Source: an uncultured Clostridium sp. (GTDB lineage Bacteria; Bacillota; Clostridia; TANB77; CAG-508). From it: a stretch of 64,000 bases of DNA. Location: contig CAOKXF010000006.1 of the NCBI GenBank assembly GCA_948473335.1, positions 62,001-126,000 of the forward strand, in the 5' to 3' direction. Both the position numbers and the translations under genes were made by a program. Positions 34,476 to 42,519 of the stretch are shown here, piece by piece; position 1 is the stretch's first letter, and every line of letters starts with the position of its first letter. Under the pieces are notes generated by a model, which was not told the origin of the DNA, ran no database searches, and saw nothing but the letters and a program-made list of their open reading frames with translations.

Positions 34476-34499
34476 AAGGAGCATTTTTATATGCTCCTT
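34476..34499. terminator. Bidirectional terminator between cargo and mobilisation genes
   Basis: AAGGAGCAT (34476-34484) pairs with ATGCTCCTT (34491-34499) across TTTTAT. It lies between convergent genes, with short T runs on the minus-strand side (CTTTTCATCTTTATTTTG). Confidence 0.7.
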
Positions 34500-34507
34500 A
34501 ATAACAT

Positions 34508-34864
34508 TTATTTACTTTTAATAATACCCAATTTACAAAAATAATAATAAGCATCCATACCACCTTTAAAATAAGTTTCCTTTTCAATGATGTCTTGTAA
34601 ATCATAATATAAGTGAAGAATTTTAGAGATAGACAAGCAATCTTCTTTGGAAAGTCCATCTTCTAAAACTTCATCATCAAGCAATTTTTGTAGAGTAATA
34701 TTACTATCTAAAATCTTGTGAATTTGCTTATATAATTTTTTGTAATCTTCATTGTTATTTTTTAAATAACTTCTAACACCATCAAAAAGTTCATAAAAAT
34801 TATCACTATTTTCATCATAAAACGAAATAAATCTTTGTTCTTCATTCATATCTAATTCCTCCAT
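34508..34864 (-). CDS. Hypothetical protein of the mobilisation region
   Basis: A 118-residue acidic, helical protein: MEELDMNEEQRFISFYDENS, then YELFDGVRSYLKNNNEDY, and a C-terminus YFKGGMDAYYYFCKLGIIKS. No motif of known function; I believe related small proteins occur next to tnpV and mob genes in clostridial elements but cannot name the family with confidence. It starts at the last base of the tnpV stop region (the two genes share base 34864), so it is translated with tnpV. Confidence 0.65.
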   Translation of the reverse strand: MEELDMNEEQRFISFYDENSDNFYELFDGVRSYLKNNNEDYKKLYKQIHKILDSNITLQKLLDDEVLEDGLSKEDCLSISKILHLYYDLQDIIEKETYFKGGMDAYYYFCKLGIIKSK

Positions 34865-35217
34865 TAATTATAAATATATCTTTTTAAAATTATTTCTTCG
34901 ATAGAATTTTTAAGGTTGTTCATCTTGCCAACCCATTCTAATTGATTAGTTGCTTTCAATTCCTCTGTAATACACTCTTTTTCTGCCATTAGTTTCATTT
35001 GAACATCAAAAAAATCACTTGCTTGTTTATCTATATCTAGCAAATGATTTGTAAGTTCATCGTTCATAAATAGTATTGTATATTCAGCTTTTTTATGGCT
35101 GTTAAGGTAATTTAACCTCATTCTAGCATATTTTCCTAATGTAACGTTTTTAGTATTATTTGATAATACTAAGTCTGGTAAAAAATAATCTCCACATTTT
35201 GTATAAGTTATTTTCAT
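34864..35217 (-). CDS. tnpV: TnpV-type transposon-encoded protein
   Basis: A 117-residue protein of the TnpV family, common accessory proteins of clostridial mobilisable transposons with unknown function. It begins MKITYTKCGDYFLPDLVLSN and has the family signature GKYARMRLNYLNSHKKAEYT and the C-terminal EELKATNQLEWVGKMNNLKN. It overlaps the mob stop by four bases (ATGA-type overlap), so it is translationally coupled to the relaxase. Confidence 0.85.
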   Translation of the reverse strand: MKITYTKCGDYFLPDLVLSNNTKNVTLGKYARMRLNYLNSHKKAEYTILFMNDELTNHLLDIDKQASDFFDVQMKLMAEKECITEELKATNQLEWVGKMNNLKNSIEEIILKRYIYN

Positions 35218-36389
35218 AATTTTCTATCATCCTTTCTCTTTGACTTATCTATTTTTTTCATTTGCTTTTCAAAGTCAAAACAAATGCCATGTTTCTTTTC
35301 AAATTCTTTAATTAAAGTATTTGTAAAGGGAACACCTACTATTTTACAAATAAAAATTGCAAGTAACTGTATAGCTTCAGACCATTCCTTTAAAGCTTTT
35401 TCTAGTTGATTAATTCTTGTTTTAAAGAAGTTTAATTCTTTATGAAATTTTATTTCTATTCGTTCTATTTTATAAGAGGATTCAAACTCTATATCAGAGC
35501 ACTTTTTGTTCAGTTTGTTATTCTCATTCCACAAATAAGAGTTTTCTTCTTTATATTTTGATACCATATCTACTAAATAAGCTTGTTTGCTTAATTCTTT
35601 GTGTAGTTTTACATTATCAGCATATAGTTGTTCAATTAATTTGTCTTTAGGCTCAATGATTTCTTTTTGTATCTGTTCATCTCTGTTAAAAAATCTAGCT
35701 TTTACATCTTTAATATTAGGAACATTTGGTAAATCTAAAGTAATATCATTTAATGTTTTTTGAGTAGCTTCAAAGTTAGTTAGCTTTTTATATTCCTCAG
35801 TAGAAAGATGTTTTCTATCGCTTGGTTCTCCTCGTTCTAGTTTAAATCCTTTATCATTTACATATTTATTAAAAGCATCTTGCATATTGCCATAACTATT
35901 TTTACCTTTCCAATAATCACTAGCACATACTTTACGAATACGATTTCCCTGTTTATCAAAACTATCAACTACAGGAATAAAAGATAAGTGCATATGTGGA
36001 GTTGCCTCGTCCATATGCACTACTGCAGATATTATATTTTCTTTGCCTAAATTTTTATATTGAGCAACAAAATTATAACATTCCTCAAAATATCTTTTTG
36101 TTTCGTTTTCTCCAATAGAGTCAAAAAACTCTTTATCAGACGTCATTAGTAATTCACAAACAATAACACTGGTATCTTTAATTTGACCTTTTAAGTTATT
36201 TTCTTCTTTTAGTCTATCAAATTCCTTTTCATATCTTCCAAGAGGTTTCTTCAAATGATAATTCAAATAACTTTTACTTAAATCAATATTAGTATTTGAA
36301 TAATTCTTATTTTTTCTTTCATTATGCATATATGATTTTGATGCATTACTTCTTTTGTGTTTTTCATTTCTTAAAATAGAATAACTCAT
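35214..36389 (-). CDS. mobV: MobV-family relaxase (Mob/Pre)
   Basis: A 391-residue plasmid mobilisation relaxase that nicks oriT to start conjugative transfer. The N-terminal MSYSILRNEKHKRSN and the metal-binding histidine motif VVHMDEATPHMHLSFIPVVD (about residues 121-140) mark MobV. A long coiled-coil-like C-terminal part (residues 230-330) follows, with a basic tail (KKIDKSKRKDDRKL). AAGGAG precedes the ATG and the oriT lies about 55 bases upstream. There is no type IV secretion gene or coupling protein, so a helper element is needed. Confidence 0.92.
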   Translation of the reverse strand: MSYSILRNEKHKRSNASKSYMHNERKNKNYSNTNIDLSKSYLNYHLKKPLGRYEKEFDRLKEENNLKGQIKDTSVIVCELLMTSDKEFFDSIGENETKRYFEECYNFVAQYKNLGKENIISAVVHMDEATPHMHLSFIPVVDSFDKQGNRIRKVCASDYWKGKNSYGNMQDAFNKYVNDKGFKLERGEPSDRKHLSTEEYKKLTNFEATQKTLNDITLDLPNVPNIKDVKARFFNRDEQIQKEIIEPKDKLIEQLYADNVKLHKELSKQAYLVDMVSKYKEENSYLWNENNKLNKKCSDIEFESSYKIERIEIKFHKELNFFKTRINQLEKALKEWSEAIQLLAIFICKIVGVPFTNTLIKEFEKKHGICFDFEKQMKKIDKSKRKDDRKL

Positions 36390-36442
36390 AATAAAATTGC
36401 TCCTTTCAGTAAGTATAGAAGAGAAGAAATTAAAAACTTCTC

Positions 36443-36482
36443 TAACACACTAGAGGACTTTTTTACAAAAGTACCTCGTGTG
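36443..36482 (-). other. oriT: oriT of pMV158 (MobV) type
   Basis: The minus strand contains TAGTGTGTTA (36443-36452), identical to the core around the pMV158 nick site (TAGTGTG/TTA). It is preceded by an imperfect inverted repeat: CACACGAGGTACTTTT and AAAAGTCCTCTAGTGTG, 36446-36482. Position directly upstream of the mobV gene is as in known MobV plasmids. Confidence 0.8.
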
Positions 36483-36535
36483 ACAGATAAATCTGCATAT
36501 GTATAAGAAGAAACCAGAGGGAGAGAGCGAAGGAA

Positions 36536-36584
36536 ATTAGGTGCAATAATCCCAATGTTAGAAAAAAGGATTATTACACCTAAT
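36536..36584. repeat. Long inverted repeat near oriT
   Basis: 17-base arms with one mismatch (36536-36552 and 36568-36584) separated by 15 bases. There is no T-tract on either side, so it is not an obvious terminator; it could be a single-strand DNA structure or an end of the mob leader transcript. Confidence 0.6.
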
Positions 36585-36662
36585 AACAAGAAACCGTCAG
36601 TCGGTCGCTTCGTTTCATAGGTAGTCTAGTAAGTAGAAAAACTACTATAATTGCTAATAATT

Positions 36663-36721
36663 CTTAGGCTGTTAAAATTTATTTGTTACAGCCTAAGTAT
36701 GCAAAATAACGAAGTTATTTT
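36663..36721. repeat. Two adjacent hairpins in the element right end
   Basis: CTTAGGCTGT (36663-36672) pairs with ACAGCCTAAG (36688-36697), followed by AAAATAAC-GAA-GTTATTTT. The hairpins have no coding context. Confidence 0.5.
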
Positions 36722-37013
36722 ACATTCCTTAAATCAATGTGCATACTTGTCTACACTTTTTACAATTATAAATCCACAGCCAAGCTTTGCCTCCCAAGAA
36801 CTCTTTTATTATTGTGAGTCTATGGTTGTAAAATCTCACTCACGCACTTTGCATAAATAGACCGTTTATACGAATACGGGCAAATTTTATAGCAACGGCT
36901 TGCCAAACCTAGCACTTTTATAGAGGTACTGCATTTCTCTGTATAATAAAAAGACTACTTACAAGTAGTTGTAAATAGCCTAGAAGAATGAAATCAATAG
37001 TAAACATTCTATT

Positions 37014-37053
37014 ACATCTAACATCATCTATCACATCTAGCAAAACATCTAAC
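37014..37053 (+). other. Right-end candidate integrase arm sites
   Basis: Four spaced copies of one 9-base word: ACATCTAAC (37014), TCATCTATC (37024), ACATCTAGC (37033) and ACATCTAAC (37045). The same word is repeated at the left end (27275-27315), matching the layout of arm-type sites flanking a tyrosine-integrase att core. Confidence 0.55.
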
Positions 37054-37204
37054 ATTTCTACAAAATACTTGCAAAATAGAGTAAAATTATGTTATAGTTA
37101 AGCAAGTAAGAAAAACGAAGATAAGTGCTAGAAAATCCATAGTTTTCAGTTATATAAAAAGTGTTATCTAATACTAAAAATAGATAAGTATAAAACACAT
37201 TAAA

Positions 37205-37218
37205 AGACTCAAAATCTA
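37205..37218 (+). other. attR core of the integrated element
   Basis: AGACTCAAAATCTA, identical to attL at 27180-27193. It is followed directly by the 3' half of the split tRNA-Leu gene. Confidence 0.85.
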
Positions 37219-37262
37219 TTATGGGAAACTATGTGTGGGTTCGAGTCCCACCACCTGCACCA
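37219..37262 (+). pseudogene. 3' half of the split tRNA-Leu(CAA)
   Basis: TTATGGGAAACTATG variable arm, T arm GTGGG-TTCGAGT-CCCAC, acceptor strand CACCTGC and encoded ACCA. It completes the 5' half at 27151-27193. It is separated from its promoter by 10 kb and so is non-functional. Confidence 0.9.
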
Positions 37263-37480
37263 ACGACGTTTCTGTTCAAACTAATAGAACAGATAAATAT
37301 AAATATCATTCTGAAAAGGATGGTATTTTTTGTTGCAAAATTGCCATCCAAGAGGAAAGAGTGGTGTTTGATATGCAGATAATTAAGCAAGAACTACATT
37401 ACATTTATAAAATAACTGCTATATGCTACTAATAGAAAAATCTTTCAACCTTAAGTTGTTTCTCCTGCTAGGCATACTAA

Positions 37481-37517
37481 TAGTGAGAAAACCTAAGATT
37501 CTTAGATTCTCCCACTA
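37481..37517 (-). terminator. Probable terminator after the 166-residue gene
   Basis: TAGTGAGAAAACCTAAG and CTTAGATTCTCCCACTA form a 17-position imperfect stem with a 3-base loop, about 40 bases downstream of the stop at 37557 on the minus strand. The T-run is poor. Confidence 0.5.
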
Positions 37518-37556
37518 ATGATAATAAAAATTAATTACAGTAGTTTTCCATACTTA

Positions 37557-38057
37557 TTACTTATGCTTATTTCGTGCACTCATAGCTGTAAATAAACTTT
37601 TCTGCTGTTCTTGGGTTAATTGATTAATTAACTTATCATAAGTAGTTGCATCCACAAAATCCAGCATAGAAACTTGTACTTCCAACTTGAGATCAGGAAA
37701 TATTCCTTTCTCTAAAAAAGGTTTAAGCCTTTCATACCGTGCGATTTCATTTACAACAGGAATGTACATATATCCTAAATGTTCGCATGAGACTATGGGC
37801 CATTCTCTAACATTACTGATATTATTTAGCAGAGACCTATTTTTAGAGTAAAATTCCTTTTCTGTACAAAGTTTAGCAGCAACTGCTTCATGCATTGATG
37901 CATAAAAAAATTCTCTTACATCAGATTCTTTATATGCGGGTTTCCACTCATTTCTGTCATAAAGTGGTTTTTTTAAAATCAATGTATGCGCAACCACTTT
38001 TGTGTAAAATCTCCCCGACTTATTTTTTGGTGATACGATAACTTGCCGCCATTCCAT
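37557..38057 (-). CDS. Hypothetical protein, probably acquired
   Basis: A 166-residue soluble protein beginning MEWRQVIVSPKNKSGRFYTK, with REFFYASMHEAVAAKLCTEK in the middle and QEQQKSLFTAMSARNKHK at the end. I do not recognise it. Base composition is visibly less AT-rich than its neighbours and codons such as CGC, CGG and GCC occur, which suggests transfer from another lineage. GGGAAGGAGAC lies before the ATG. It sits just outside the integrated element and may be a remnant of an earlier insertion next to the same tRNA gene. Confidence 0.65.
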   Translation of the reverse strand: MEWRQVIVSPKNKSGRFYTKVVAHTLILKKPLYDRNEWKPAYKESDVREFFYASMHEAVAAKLCTEKEFYSKNRSLLNNISNVREWPIVSCEHLGYMYIPVVNEIARYERLKPFLEKGIFPDLKLEVQVSMLDFVDATTYDKLINQLTQEQQKSLFTAMSARNKHK

Positions 38058-38210
38058 ATTTTGTCTCCTTCCCTGTGTAATTAAAAAAATTAATAGAAAT
38101 ATTGATTATGGTAACTTGACCAATTGTTATAATAATATTTTAACATGTTTAACATAAAAAGTAAAGATACTATAGTATTATCGAAAAATTCAAATTATCA
38201 AAAAATTTTT

Positions 38211-38615
38211 TTAATTCTTACTAATATAATCAAATTCTTCACTTATGATACTCATTCCTAATGACACACATTCATCCCATTCAATAACCTTAATATAGTC
38301 ATTCTCTTTAGACATTCTTTCTACAATCTCTTTAGTTTTATCATTTGATTCTAAATCAAGAACCAATATATCTTTTATATAACTAGAATCTTTTATATTA
38401 TCTGTATTACCATATAATGTATTTAACAAATCTGAACGTAAAAAACCTTCTATATTTTCTTCTTGGTTTTTTGTTGCAATAACTATATAAATACCATCAG
38501 TATCATTTATTCCTCTAGAACAATATGTATAAGAGTAAACTATCGTTTTTATTATTTCAATCAAACCATATAGTGCTAATGTCCATAATATTATATTTAA
38601 TAAAAAATAAATCAT
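38211..38615 (-). CDS. Membrane-anchored glycosyltransferase-2-like fragment or small protein
   Basis: A 134-residue protein. An N-terminal membrane helix (MIYFLLNIILWTLALYGLIE) is followed by a GT-A-like start: GIYIVIATKNQEENIEGFLR, KDILVLDLESNDKTKEIVER and VIEWDECVSLG. Family 2 glycosyltransferases are normally over 220 residues and have a DXD site; here LDLESND takes that position and the chain stops early. It may be a truncated gene or a small protein that uses the fold differently. It follows rplQ on the same strand and its start codon lies inside a hairpin (38607-38637). Confidence 0.55.
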   Translation of the reverse strand: MIYFLLNIILWTLALYGLIEIIKTIVYSYTYCSRGINDTDGIYIVIATKNQEENIEGFLRSDLLNTLYGNTDNIKDSSYIKDILVLDLESNDKTKEIVERMSKENDYIKVIEWDECVSLGMSIISEEFDYISKN

Positions 38616-38637
38616 AAGCTATCTCCTTATGATTTAT
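38607..38637 (-). terminator. Hairpin after the ribosomal operon overlapping the next start codon
   Basis: On the minus strand ATAAATCATAAG pairs with CTTATGATTTAT across GAGATAG, then TTTTTTATT follows. It is 57 bases after the rplQ stop and has terminator form, but the ATG of the 134-residue gene is in its 3' arm and the GGAG of its ribosome binding site is in the loop. Confidence 0.6.
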
Positions 38638-38693
38638 TATATGTTTATTTTATTTTTATGTTATTCTTTTTGTTTTATTTTTAGCTTTGAATA

Positions 38694-39218
38694 TTAAACT
38701 AACATTAATATAGCTTTCTCTGCTCCATCACCTTTACGTGGACCAGCTTTTACTATACGTGTATATCCTCCAACTCTACCTTCATATTTTGGAGCTATTT
38801 CGTTAAATAATTTTGCAGGTAAATCTATATTTTTTCCTTCATTATCTTTAACTTTGTTTAATTTTCTCATCATTTTCTTTCTTGCATTTAATCTTGATGG
38901 ATTATCTTTTTGTCTACTTTCTGTAGTCTCTTCTTTTACTACTTTTAAGTATTCTTTTCCATTTTTGCTTTTTACTAATTCTGTAACTTTGTTTCCTTTT
39001 GAATCAAGTTTTGCTTTAACAACTTTTACATCTACCATTTCAAAATTGTCTTTTTCTTTAATTGCTAATGATATTATACTATCTACTATTGATTTTACTT
39101 CTTTTGCTCTTGCTTCTGTTGTTTCAACTTTTCCATGTTGGATTACATCTGTTGTTAAGTTTTTTAACATTGCTAATCTTATGTCTGTAGTTACACCTAA
39201 TTTTCTATTTGTAGCCAA
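38694..39218 (-). CDS. rplQ: 50S ribosomal protein L17 with internal insert
   Basis: L17 is a 50S assembly protein near the exit tunnel. At 174 residues it is about 50 longer than the usual 115-130. The N-terminal core [20 protein letters not shown] and the C-terminal core [20 protein letters not shown] are normal. The extra segment lies between [10 protein letters not shown] and [11 protein letters not shown] and is rich in Lys, Glu and Val (about residues 56-105). The start is TTG with TAGGAGG upstream. It is the last gene of the alpha operon, 28 bases after rpoA. Confidence 0.93.
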   Translation of the reverse strand: MATNRKLGVTTDIRLAMLKNLTTDVIQHGKVETTEARAKEVKSIVDSIISLAIKEKDNFEMVDVKVVKAKLDSKGNKVTELVKSKNGKEYLKVVKEETTESRQKDNPSRLNARKKMMRKLNKVKDNEGKNIDLPAKLFNEIAPKYEGRVGGYTRIVKAGPRKGDGAEKAILMLV

Positions 39219-39246
39219 TTTATTTTCCTCCTATCTTCCCTATTTT

Positions 39247-40194
39247 CTATTCTTCTTCTTCAGCAAAATTTAGTCCTAGTGAATGTAATTTTGCTATTAC
39301 TTCATCTAATGATTTTTTACCTAAATTTCTTACTTTCATCATATCATATTCTGATCTACTTATTAAATCTTCAACTGTTGCAATTCCTGCTCTCTTTAAA
39401 CAGTTAAATGATCTTACAGATAATTCTAATTCTTCTATTGATGTTTCTAATACTTTTTCTTTTTGAGATTCTTCTTTTTCTATCATCACTTGTGTGTTTC
39501 TTGTTGCTTCTGATAAATCTATAAATATATTTAAGTGACTTGTCATTACTTTTGCTGCTAAACTTAATGCTTCATGTGCCTTTAAACTACCGTCTGTCCA
39601 AATTTCGATTATTAATTTGTCATAATCTACCATTTGACCTACTCTTGTATTTTTTATTTGATAATTAACTTTTTTTACTGGCGTATATATTGAATCTACT
39701 GGAAGCACTGATATATCTTGTTCTGGCTTTTTATTTTTTTCAGCTGGTGTATATCCTCTTCCCATATTTGCTGTCATTTCTATGTTTAGTTTTCCACCTT
39801 CTGATACTGTTGCAATATGTAACTCTGGATTCATTATTTCTACAGTTCCATCTGTTTCTATATCTGCTGCTGTTACTTCTCCTTCTCCTTTGAAGTTGAT
39901 TCTTAATGTTTTTTCTTCGTTCTCATCAAATTTTAGTCTTACATTTTTTAAGTTTAATATTATTTCTGGTACATCTTCTACTATATTTGGTATACTAGAA
40001 AATTCATGTAAAACTCCTTCTATTTTGACACTTGTTATTGCACATCCTGTAAGTGATGATAATAGGATCCTTCTTAGTGAATTTCCTATTGTTACTCCAT
40101 ATCCTCTTTCTAATGGTTCACATACAAATTTTGCGTAGTTTTTTTCGTTATCAATCTCTAGACATTCAATATTTGGCTTTTCGAATTCTATCAT
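39247..40194 (-). CDS. rpoA: DNA-directed RNA polymerase alpha subunit
   Basis: A 315-residue alpha subunit. The N-terminal dimerisation domain contains [20 protein letters not shown]. The C-terminal domain (about 245-310) contains [20 protein letters not shown] and [15 protein letters not shown] for UP-element and activator contacts. An acidic end FAEEEE closes the chain. Usual length. It lies between rpsD and rplQ in the conserved alpha operon order, with AGGAGGT before the ATG. Confidence 0.97.
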   Translation of the reverse strand: MIEFEKPNIECLEIDNEKNYAKFVCEPLERGYGVTIGNSLRRILLSSLTGCAITSVKIEGVLHEFSSIPNIVEDVPEIILNLKNVRLKFDENEEKTLRINFKGEGEVTAADIETDGTVEIMNPELHIATVSEGGKLNIEMTANMGRGYTPAEKNKKPEQDISVLPVDSIYTPVKKVNYQIKNTRVGQMVDYDKLIIEIWTDGSLKAHEALSLAAKVMTSHLNIFIDLSEATRNTQVMIEKEESQKEKVLETSIEELELSVRSFNCLKRAGIATVEDLISRSEYDMMKVRNLGKKSLDEVIAKLHSLGLNFAEEEE

Positions 40195-40287
40195 TTTTAC
40201 CTCCTAATTTTCTTAAATGTAATTAAGATTACATATATTGTGTCTATGTAAAGTGCTTTATATTGTACTTTTATAGAACTAAAGAAA

Positions 40288-40914
40288 CTATTTAGAGTAA
40301 AGCTCTACTATTAAACGTTCTTCGATTGGTATGTCTATGTCTTCTCTAGCTGCTAATCTAATTACTTTACCACTTAAAGTTTCGCTATTTTTCTCTAACC
40401 ATTCTGGAACTGGTCTTGCTGAATTTTCTTCTACATTGATTTTTACTGCTCCTGTTTCTTTCTTTGTTTCTCTTACAGCTATTATATCTCCTACTTTTAC
40501 TAAGTATGATGGTATATCTACTCTTCTACCATTTACTTCAAATATTGCATGATTTACTAATTGTCTTGCTTGTGCTCTTGAAGACCCATATCCTAATCTA
40601 TATACTACATTATCTAATCTGCTTTCTAATATTTGTAATAGGTTTTCACCTGTTACTCCTTTTTGGTTTGAAGCCATTTCAAAATATTTTCTGAATTGTT
40701 TTTCTCCAACTCCATAGTATGATTTTGTTTTTTGTTTTTCTCTTAATTGTGTACCGTATTCAGAAAGTTTTGCTTTCTTTTGTCCATGTTGCCCTGGTGC
40801 ATAATTTCTTCTTGATATACTACATTTGTCTGTATAACATCTTGAACCTTTTAAAAACAATTTCTCTCCGTTTCTACGGCAAATACGACATTGTTCGTCT
40901 GTATATCTTGCCAT
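40288..40914 (-). CDS. rpsD: 30S ribosomal protein S4, zinc-binding (C+) form
   Basis: A 208-residue S4, a primary 16S rRNA binder that also nucleates 30S assembly. The N-terminus holds a zinc knuckle ([18 protein letters not shown], then a fourth Cys in TDKCSI), so it is the C+ type. The S4 RNA-binding domain follows ([20 protein letters not shown] and [20 protein letters not shown]). In this operon type S4 often regulates translation of its own transcript. Confidence 0.96.
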   Translation of the reverse strand: MARYTDEQCRICRRNGEKLFLKGSRCYTDKCSISRRNYAPGQHGQKKAKLSEYGTQLREKQKTKSYYGVGEKQFRKYFEMASNQKGVTGENLLQILESRLDNVVYRLGYGSSRAQARQLVNHAIFEVNGRRVDIPSYLVKVGDIIAVRETKKETGAVKINVEENSARPVPEWLEKNSETLSGKVIRLAAREDIDIPIEERLIVELYSK

Positions 40915-40991
40915 TTTCTATTTCTCCCTTCTTATTTTAGGTTTTTGATTTTTATTTGCTTCTTTTTGTTTTTTTATATTACTACAGCTAA

Positions 40992-41390
40992 CTATACTCT
41001 TCTTCTTTTTGGTGGTCTACATCCATTATGTGGTATTGGTGTTACATCTTTTATGCTACTTAATTCTAATCCAGCTGTCTGTAATGCTCTTATTGCAGCT
41101 TCACGTCCTGAACCTGGTCCTTTTACATATACTTCCACTGATTTTAGTCCATGTTCCATTGCAGCTTTTGCAGCTGTTTCTGCTACTTCTCCTGCTGCAA
41201 ATGGTGTGCTTTTTCTTGAACCTTTAAATCCTAATCCTCCAGCACTTCCCCATGATATTGTATTTCCTTGTGTATCTGTTATTGTAACTATTGTGTTGTT
41301 GAAACTTGAATGTATATGTGCTTCTCCTTTTTCAATGTTTTTCCTATTTCTTCTAGCTACTGTTTTCTTTGTTAGACTTTTATTAGCCAT
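40992..41390 (-). CDS. rpsK: 30S ribosomal protein S11
   Basis: A 132-residue S11 of the 30S platform. The conserved segments are [40 protein letters not shown] and the C-terminal [19 protein letters not shown]-terminal basic extension [11 protein letters not shown]. It lies between rpsM and rpsD in standard order; normal length and no anomalies. Confidence 0.97.
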   Translation of the reverse strand: MANKSLTKKTVARRNRKNIEKGEAHIHSSFNNTIVTITDTQGNTISWGSAGGLGFKGSRKSTPFAAGEVAETAAKAAMEHGLKSVEVYVKGPGSGREAAIRALQTAGLELSSIKDVTPIPHNGCRPPKRRRV

Positions 41391-41438
41391 TTTCTTTTTT
41401 TCCCTCCTTCAATGGATTTCTTTTTTATTCCTTATTTT

Positions 41439-41810
41439 CTATTTGCTTTTTGATTTACTTACTAATTTTCTTGGTCCTTTTCTTGTACGTGCATTTGTTT
41501 TTGTTCTTTGTCCTCTTACAGGTAATCCTCTTCTATGTCTTAGTCCTCTGTAACATCCTATTTCTGTTAGTCTTTTTATGTTTAATGCTACTTCTCTTCT
41601 TAAATCACCTTCGACTTTATATGATTCATCTACTACTTTTCTTATTTTGTTTTCATCTTCATCTGTTAAGTCTTTTACTCTAGTATCTGGATTTACTCCT
41701 GCTTTTGCTAGTATTGCTTGTGAGCTTTTTAGTCCTATTCCATATATATATGTTAGTCCTATTTCTACTCTTTTTTCTTTTGGTAAGTCTACTCCTGCTA
41801 TACGAGCCAT
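41439..41810 (-). CDS. rpsM: 30S ribosomal protein S13
   Basis: A 123-residue S13 of the 30S head, contacting the P-site tRNA and 50S bridge B1. It begins [20 protein letters not shown] and has the helix-two-turn-helix [20 protein letters not shown] and the basic tail [20 protein letters not shown]. Upstream of it, in the gap to rpmJ, are two hairpins that could form a regulatory leader for the rpsM-rpsK-rpsD-rpoA-rplQ group. Confidence 0.97.
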   Translation of the reverse strand: MARIAGVDLPKEKRVEIGLTYIYGIGLKSSQAILAKAGVNPDTRVKDLTDEDENKIRKVVDESYKVEGDLRREVALNIKRLTEIGCYRGLRHRRGLPVRGQRTKTNARTRKGPRKLVSKSKSK

Positions 41811-41899
41811 ATTTTACACCTCCATAATTTTTTATTAATTGTTATTTTTGTTGTTTTGCTTGTATTAATGCTGTTTATTGTTTTTTGTCTTTGTTGATT

Positions 41900-42008
41900 A
41901 AAGGTGAAATGTACCAACGTTTACTTTGGTCCCTTTAAACCTTCCAGACATATATATTAACACAAATATGATATGAAGCTTTTGCTTCACAGCCGCTACA
42001 TATTTGTG
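41900..42008 (-). promoter_or_regulatory. Paired hairpins between rpmJ and rpsM
   Basis: One hairpin has outer arms CACAAATATG/CATATTTGTG (41961-41970, 41999-42008) and an inner TGAAGC-TTTT-GCTTCA helix. The second has AAAGG/CCTTT outer and ACCAA/TTGGT inner pairs (41900-41936). The GC-richer, structured RNA stands out from the other, shorter gaps of the operon. It may be an autoregulatory leader (S4 and S13 type), or a terminator plus restart; there is no clear T-run. Confidence 0.55.
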
Positions 42009-42027
42009 CTATTAACTATTTTTTGTT

Positions 42028-42141
42028 TTATCCTTGTCTTTGTTTGTGTTTAGGATTTTCGCAAATTACTCTGATTTTTCCTCTTCTCTTTATTACTTTG
42101 CATTTGTCACATATTGGTTTTACTGATGGTCTTACTTTCAT
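42028..42141 (-). CDS. rpmJ: 50S ribosomal protein L36
   Basis: A 37-residue L36 below usual gene-finder length limits: [20 protein letters not shown], then [17 protein letters not shown]. The zinc ligands C-x2-C...C...H are all present, so it is the zinc-binding form. GGAGGTG lies nine bases upstream of the ATG. It lies between infA and rpsM as in other Firmicutes. Confidence 0.95.
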   Translation of the reverse strand: MKVRPSVKPICDKCKVIKRRGKIRVICENPKHKQRQG

Positions 42142-42242
42142 TTTTTGCACCTCCTGTATTTTTGTTTTCATATATTTTTGGGTTATCATATATTTCTATA
42201 TCTCTTAATATCTTTTGTTATTTTCATTTTTACTTATTGGTT

Positions 42243-42461
42243 TTATTTTGCTCTCCATGTTATTCTACCTTTTGACAAATCATATGGAGAAAGTTCTACC
42301 TTTACCTTATCTCCTGGTAGTATTTTTATATAATTCATTCTTAACTTTCCTGAAATATGTGCTAATATTTGATGCCCATTTTCAAGTTCTACTTTGAAAT
42401 TTGTATTTGGTAATGTTTCTACAACTGTACCTTCAACTTCAATAACGTCTTCTTTTGACAT
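42243..42461 (-). CDS. infA: Translation initiation factor IF-1
   Basis: A 72-residue OB-fold factor that binds the A site of the 30S during initiation. [20 protein letters not shown] is followed by [20 protein letters not shown] and the C-terminal [15 protein letters not shown]. Exact usual length and position between map and rpmJ. AAGGAGGAAT is well placed. Confidence 0.97.
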   Translation of the reverse strand: MSKEDVIEVEGTVVETLPNTNFKVELENGHQILAHISGKLRMNYIKILPGDKVKVELSPYDLSKGRITWRAK

Positions 42462-42519
42462 TAATATTCCTCCTTATTTTGCCAATTTGGTATTTTAACT
42501 CATATAGTATATACCTTTT

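Larger units (their letters stand above)
36390..37204. other. Non-coding right end of the element
   Basis: About 815 bases with no credible gene. Features seen from left to right: oriT (36443-36482); a long hairpin with arms ATTAGGTGCAATAATCC/GGATTATTACACCTAAT (36536-36584); ACCG-TCAGT-CGGT (about 36595-36607); CTTAGGCTGT/ACAGCCTAAG (36663-36697); AAAATAAC-GAA-GTTATTTT just after it; and integrase arm-like repeats (37014-37053). The rich secondary structure is typical of DNA handled in single-stranded form. Confidence 0.6.
27194..37218. mobile_element. Integrative mobilizable element in tRNA-Leu(CAA), about 10 kb
   Basis: Bounded by 14-base direct repeats (27180-27193, 37205-37218) that split one tRNA-Leu gene. 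Contents in order: replacement tRNA-Leu(CAA), tyrosine integrase, excisionase, HTH protein, a six-gene plus-strand cargo operon, a small unknown gene, TnpV, a MobV-family relaxase, oriT and integrase arm sites. There is a relaxase but no coupling protein or mating-pore gene, so it should be mobilised in trans. Its plus-strand genes use A-ending codons, unlike native plus-strand genes such as murC, which suggests recent arrival. Confidence 0.88.

Noticed and set aside
36386..36589. A 67-codon minus-strand open frame before mobV
   Set aside because: It overlaps the oriT and its inverted repeats, has no ribosome binding site and a meaningless hydrophobic sequence.
37000..37060. The repeated ACATCTAAC words as a CRISPR-like array
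   Set aside because: The repeats are nine bases long with almost no spacers and recur at the other end of the element; integrase arm sites fit better. No cas gene is present.
27151..37262. A tRNA-Leu gene interrupted at the anticodon arm, suggesting a group I intron as in some tRNA-Leu genes
   Set aside because: The insert is 10 kb, has direct repeats at its ends, a tyrosine integrase and a relaxase; no intron core or self-splicing signature is needed to explain it.
37235..37432. A 65-codon plus-strand open frame after attR
   Set aside because: It begins inside the tRNA 3' half and has no ribosome binding site.
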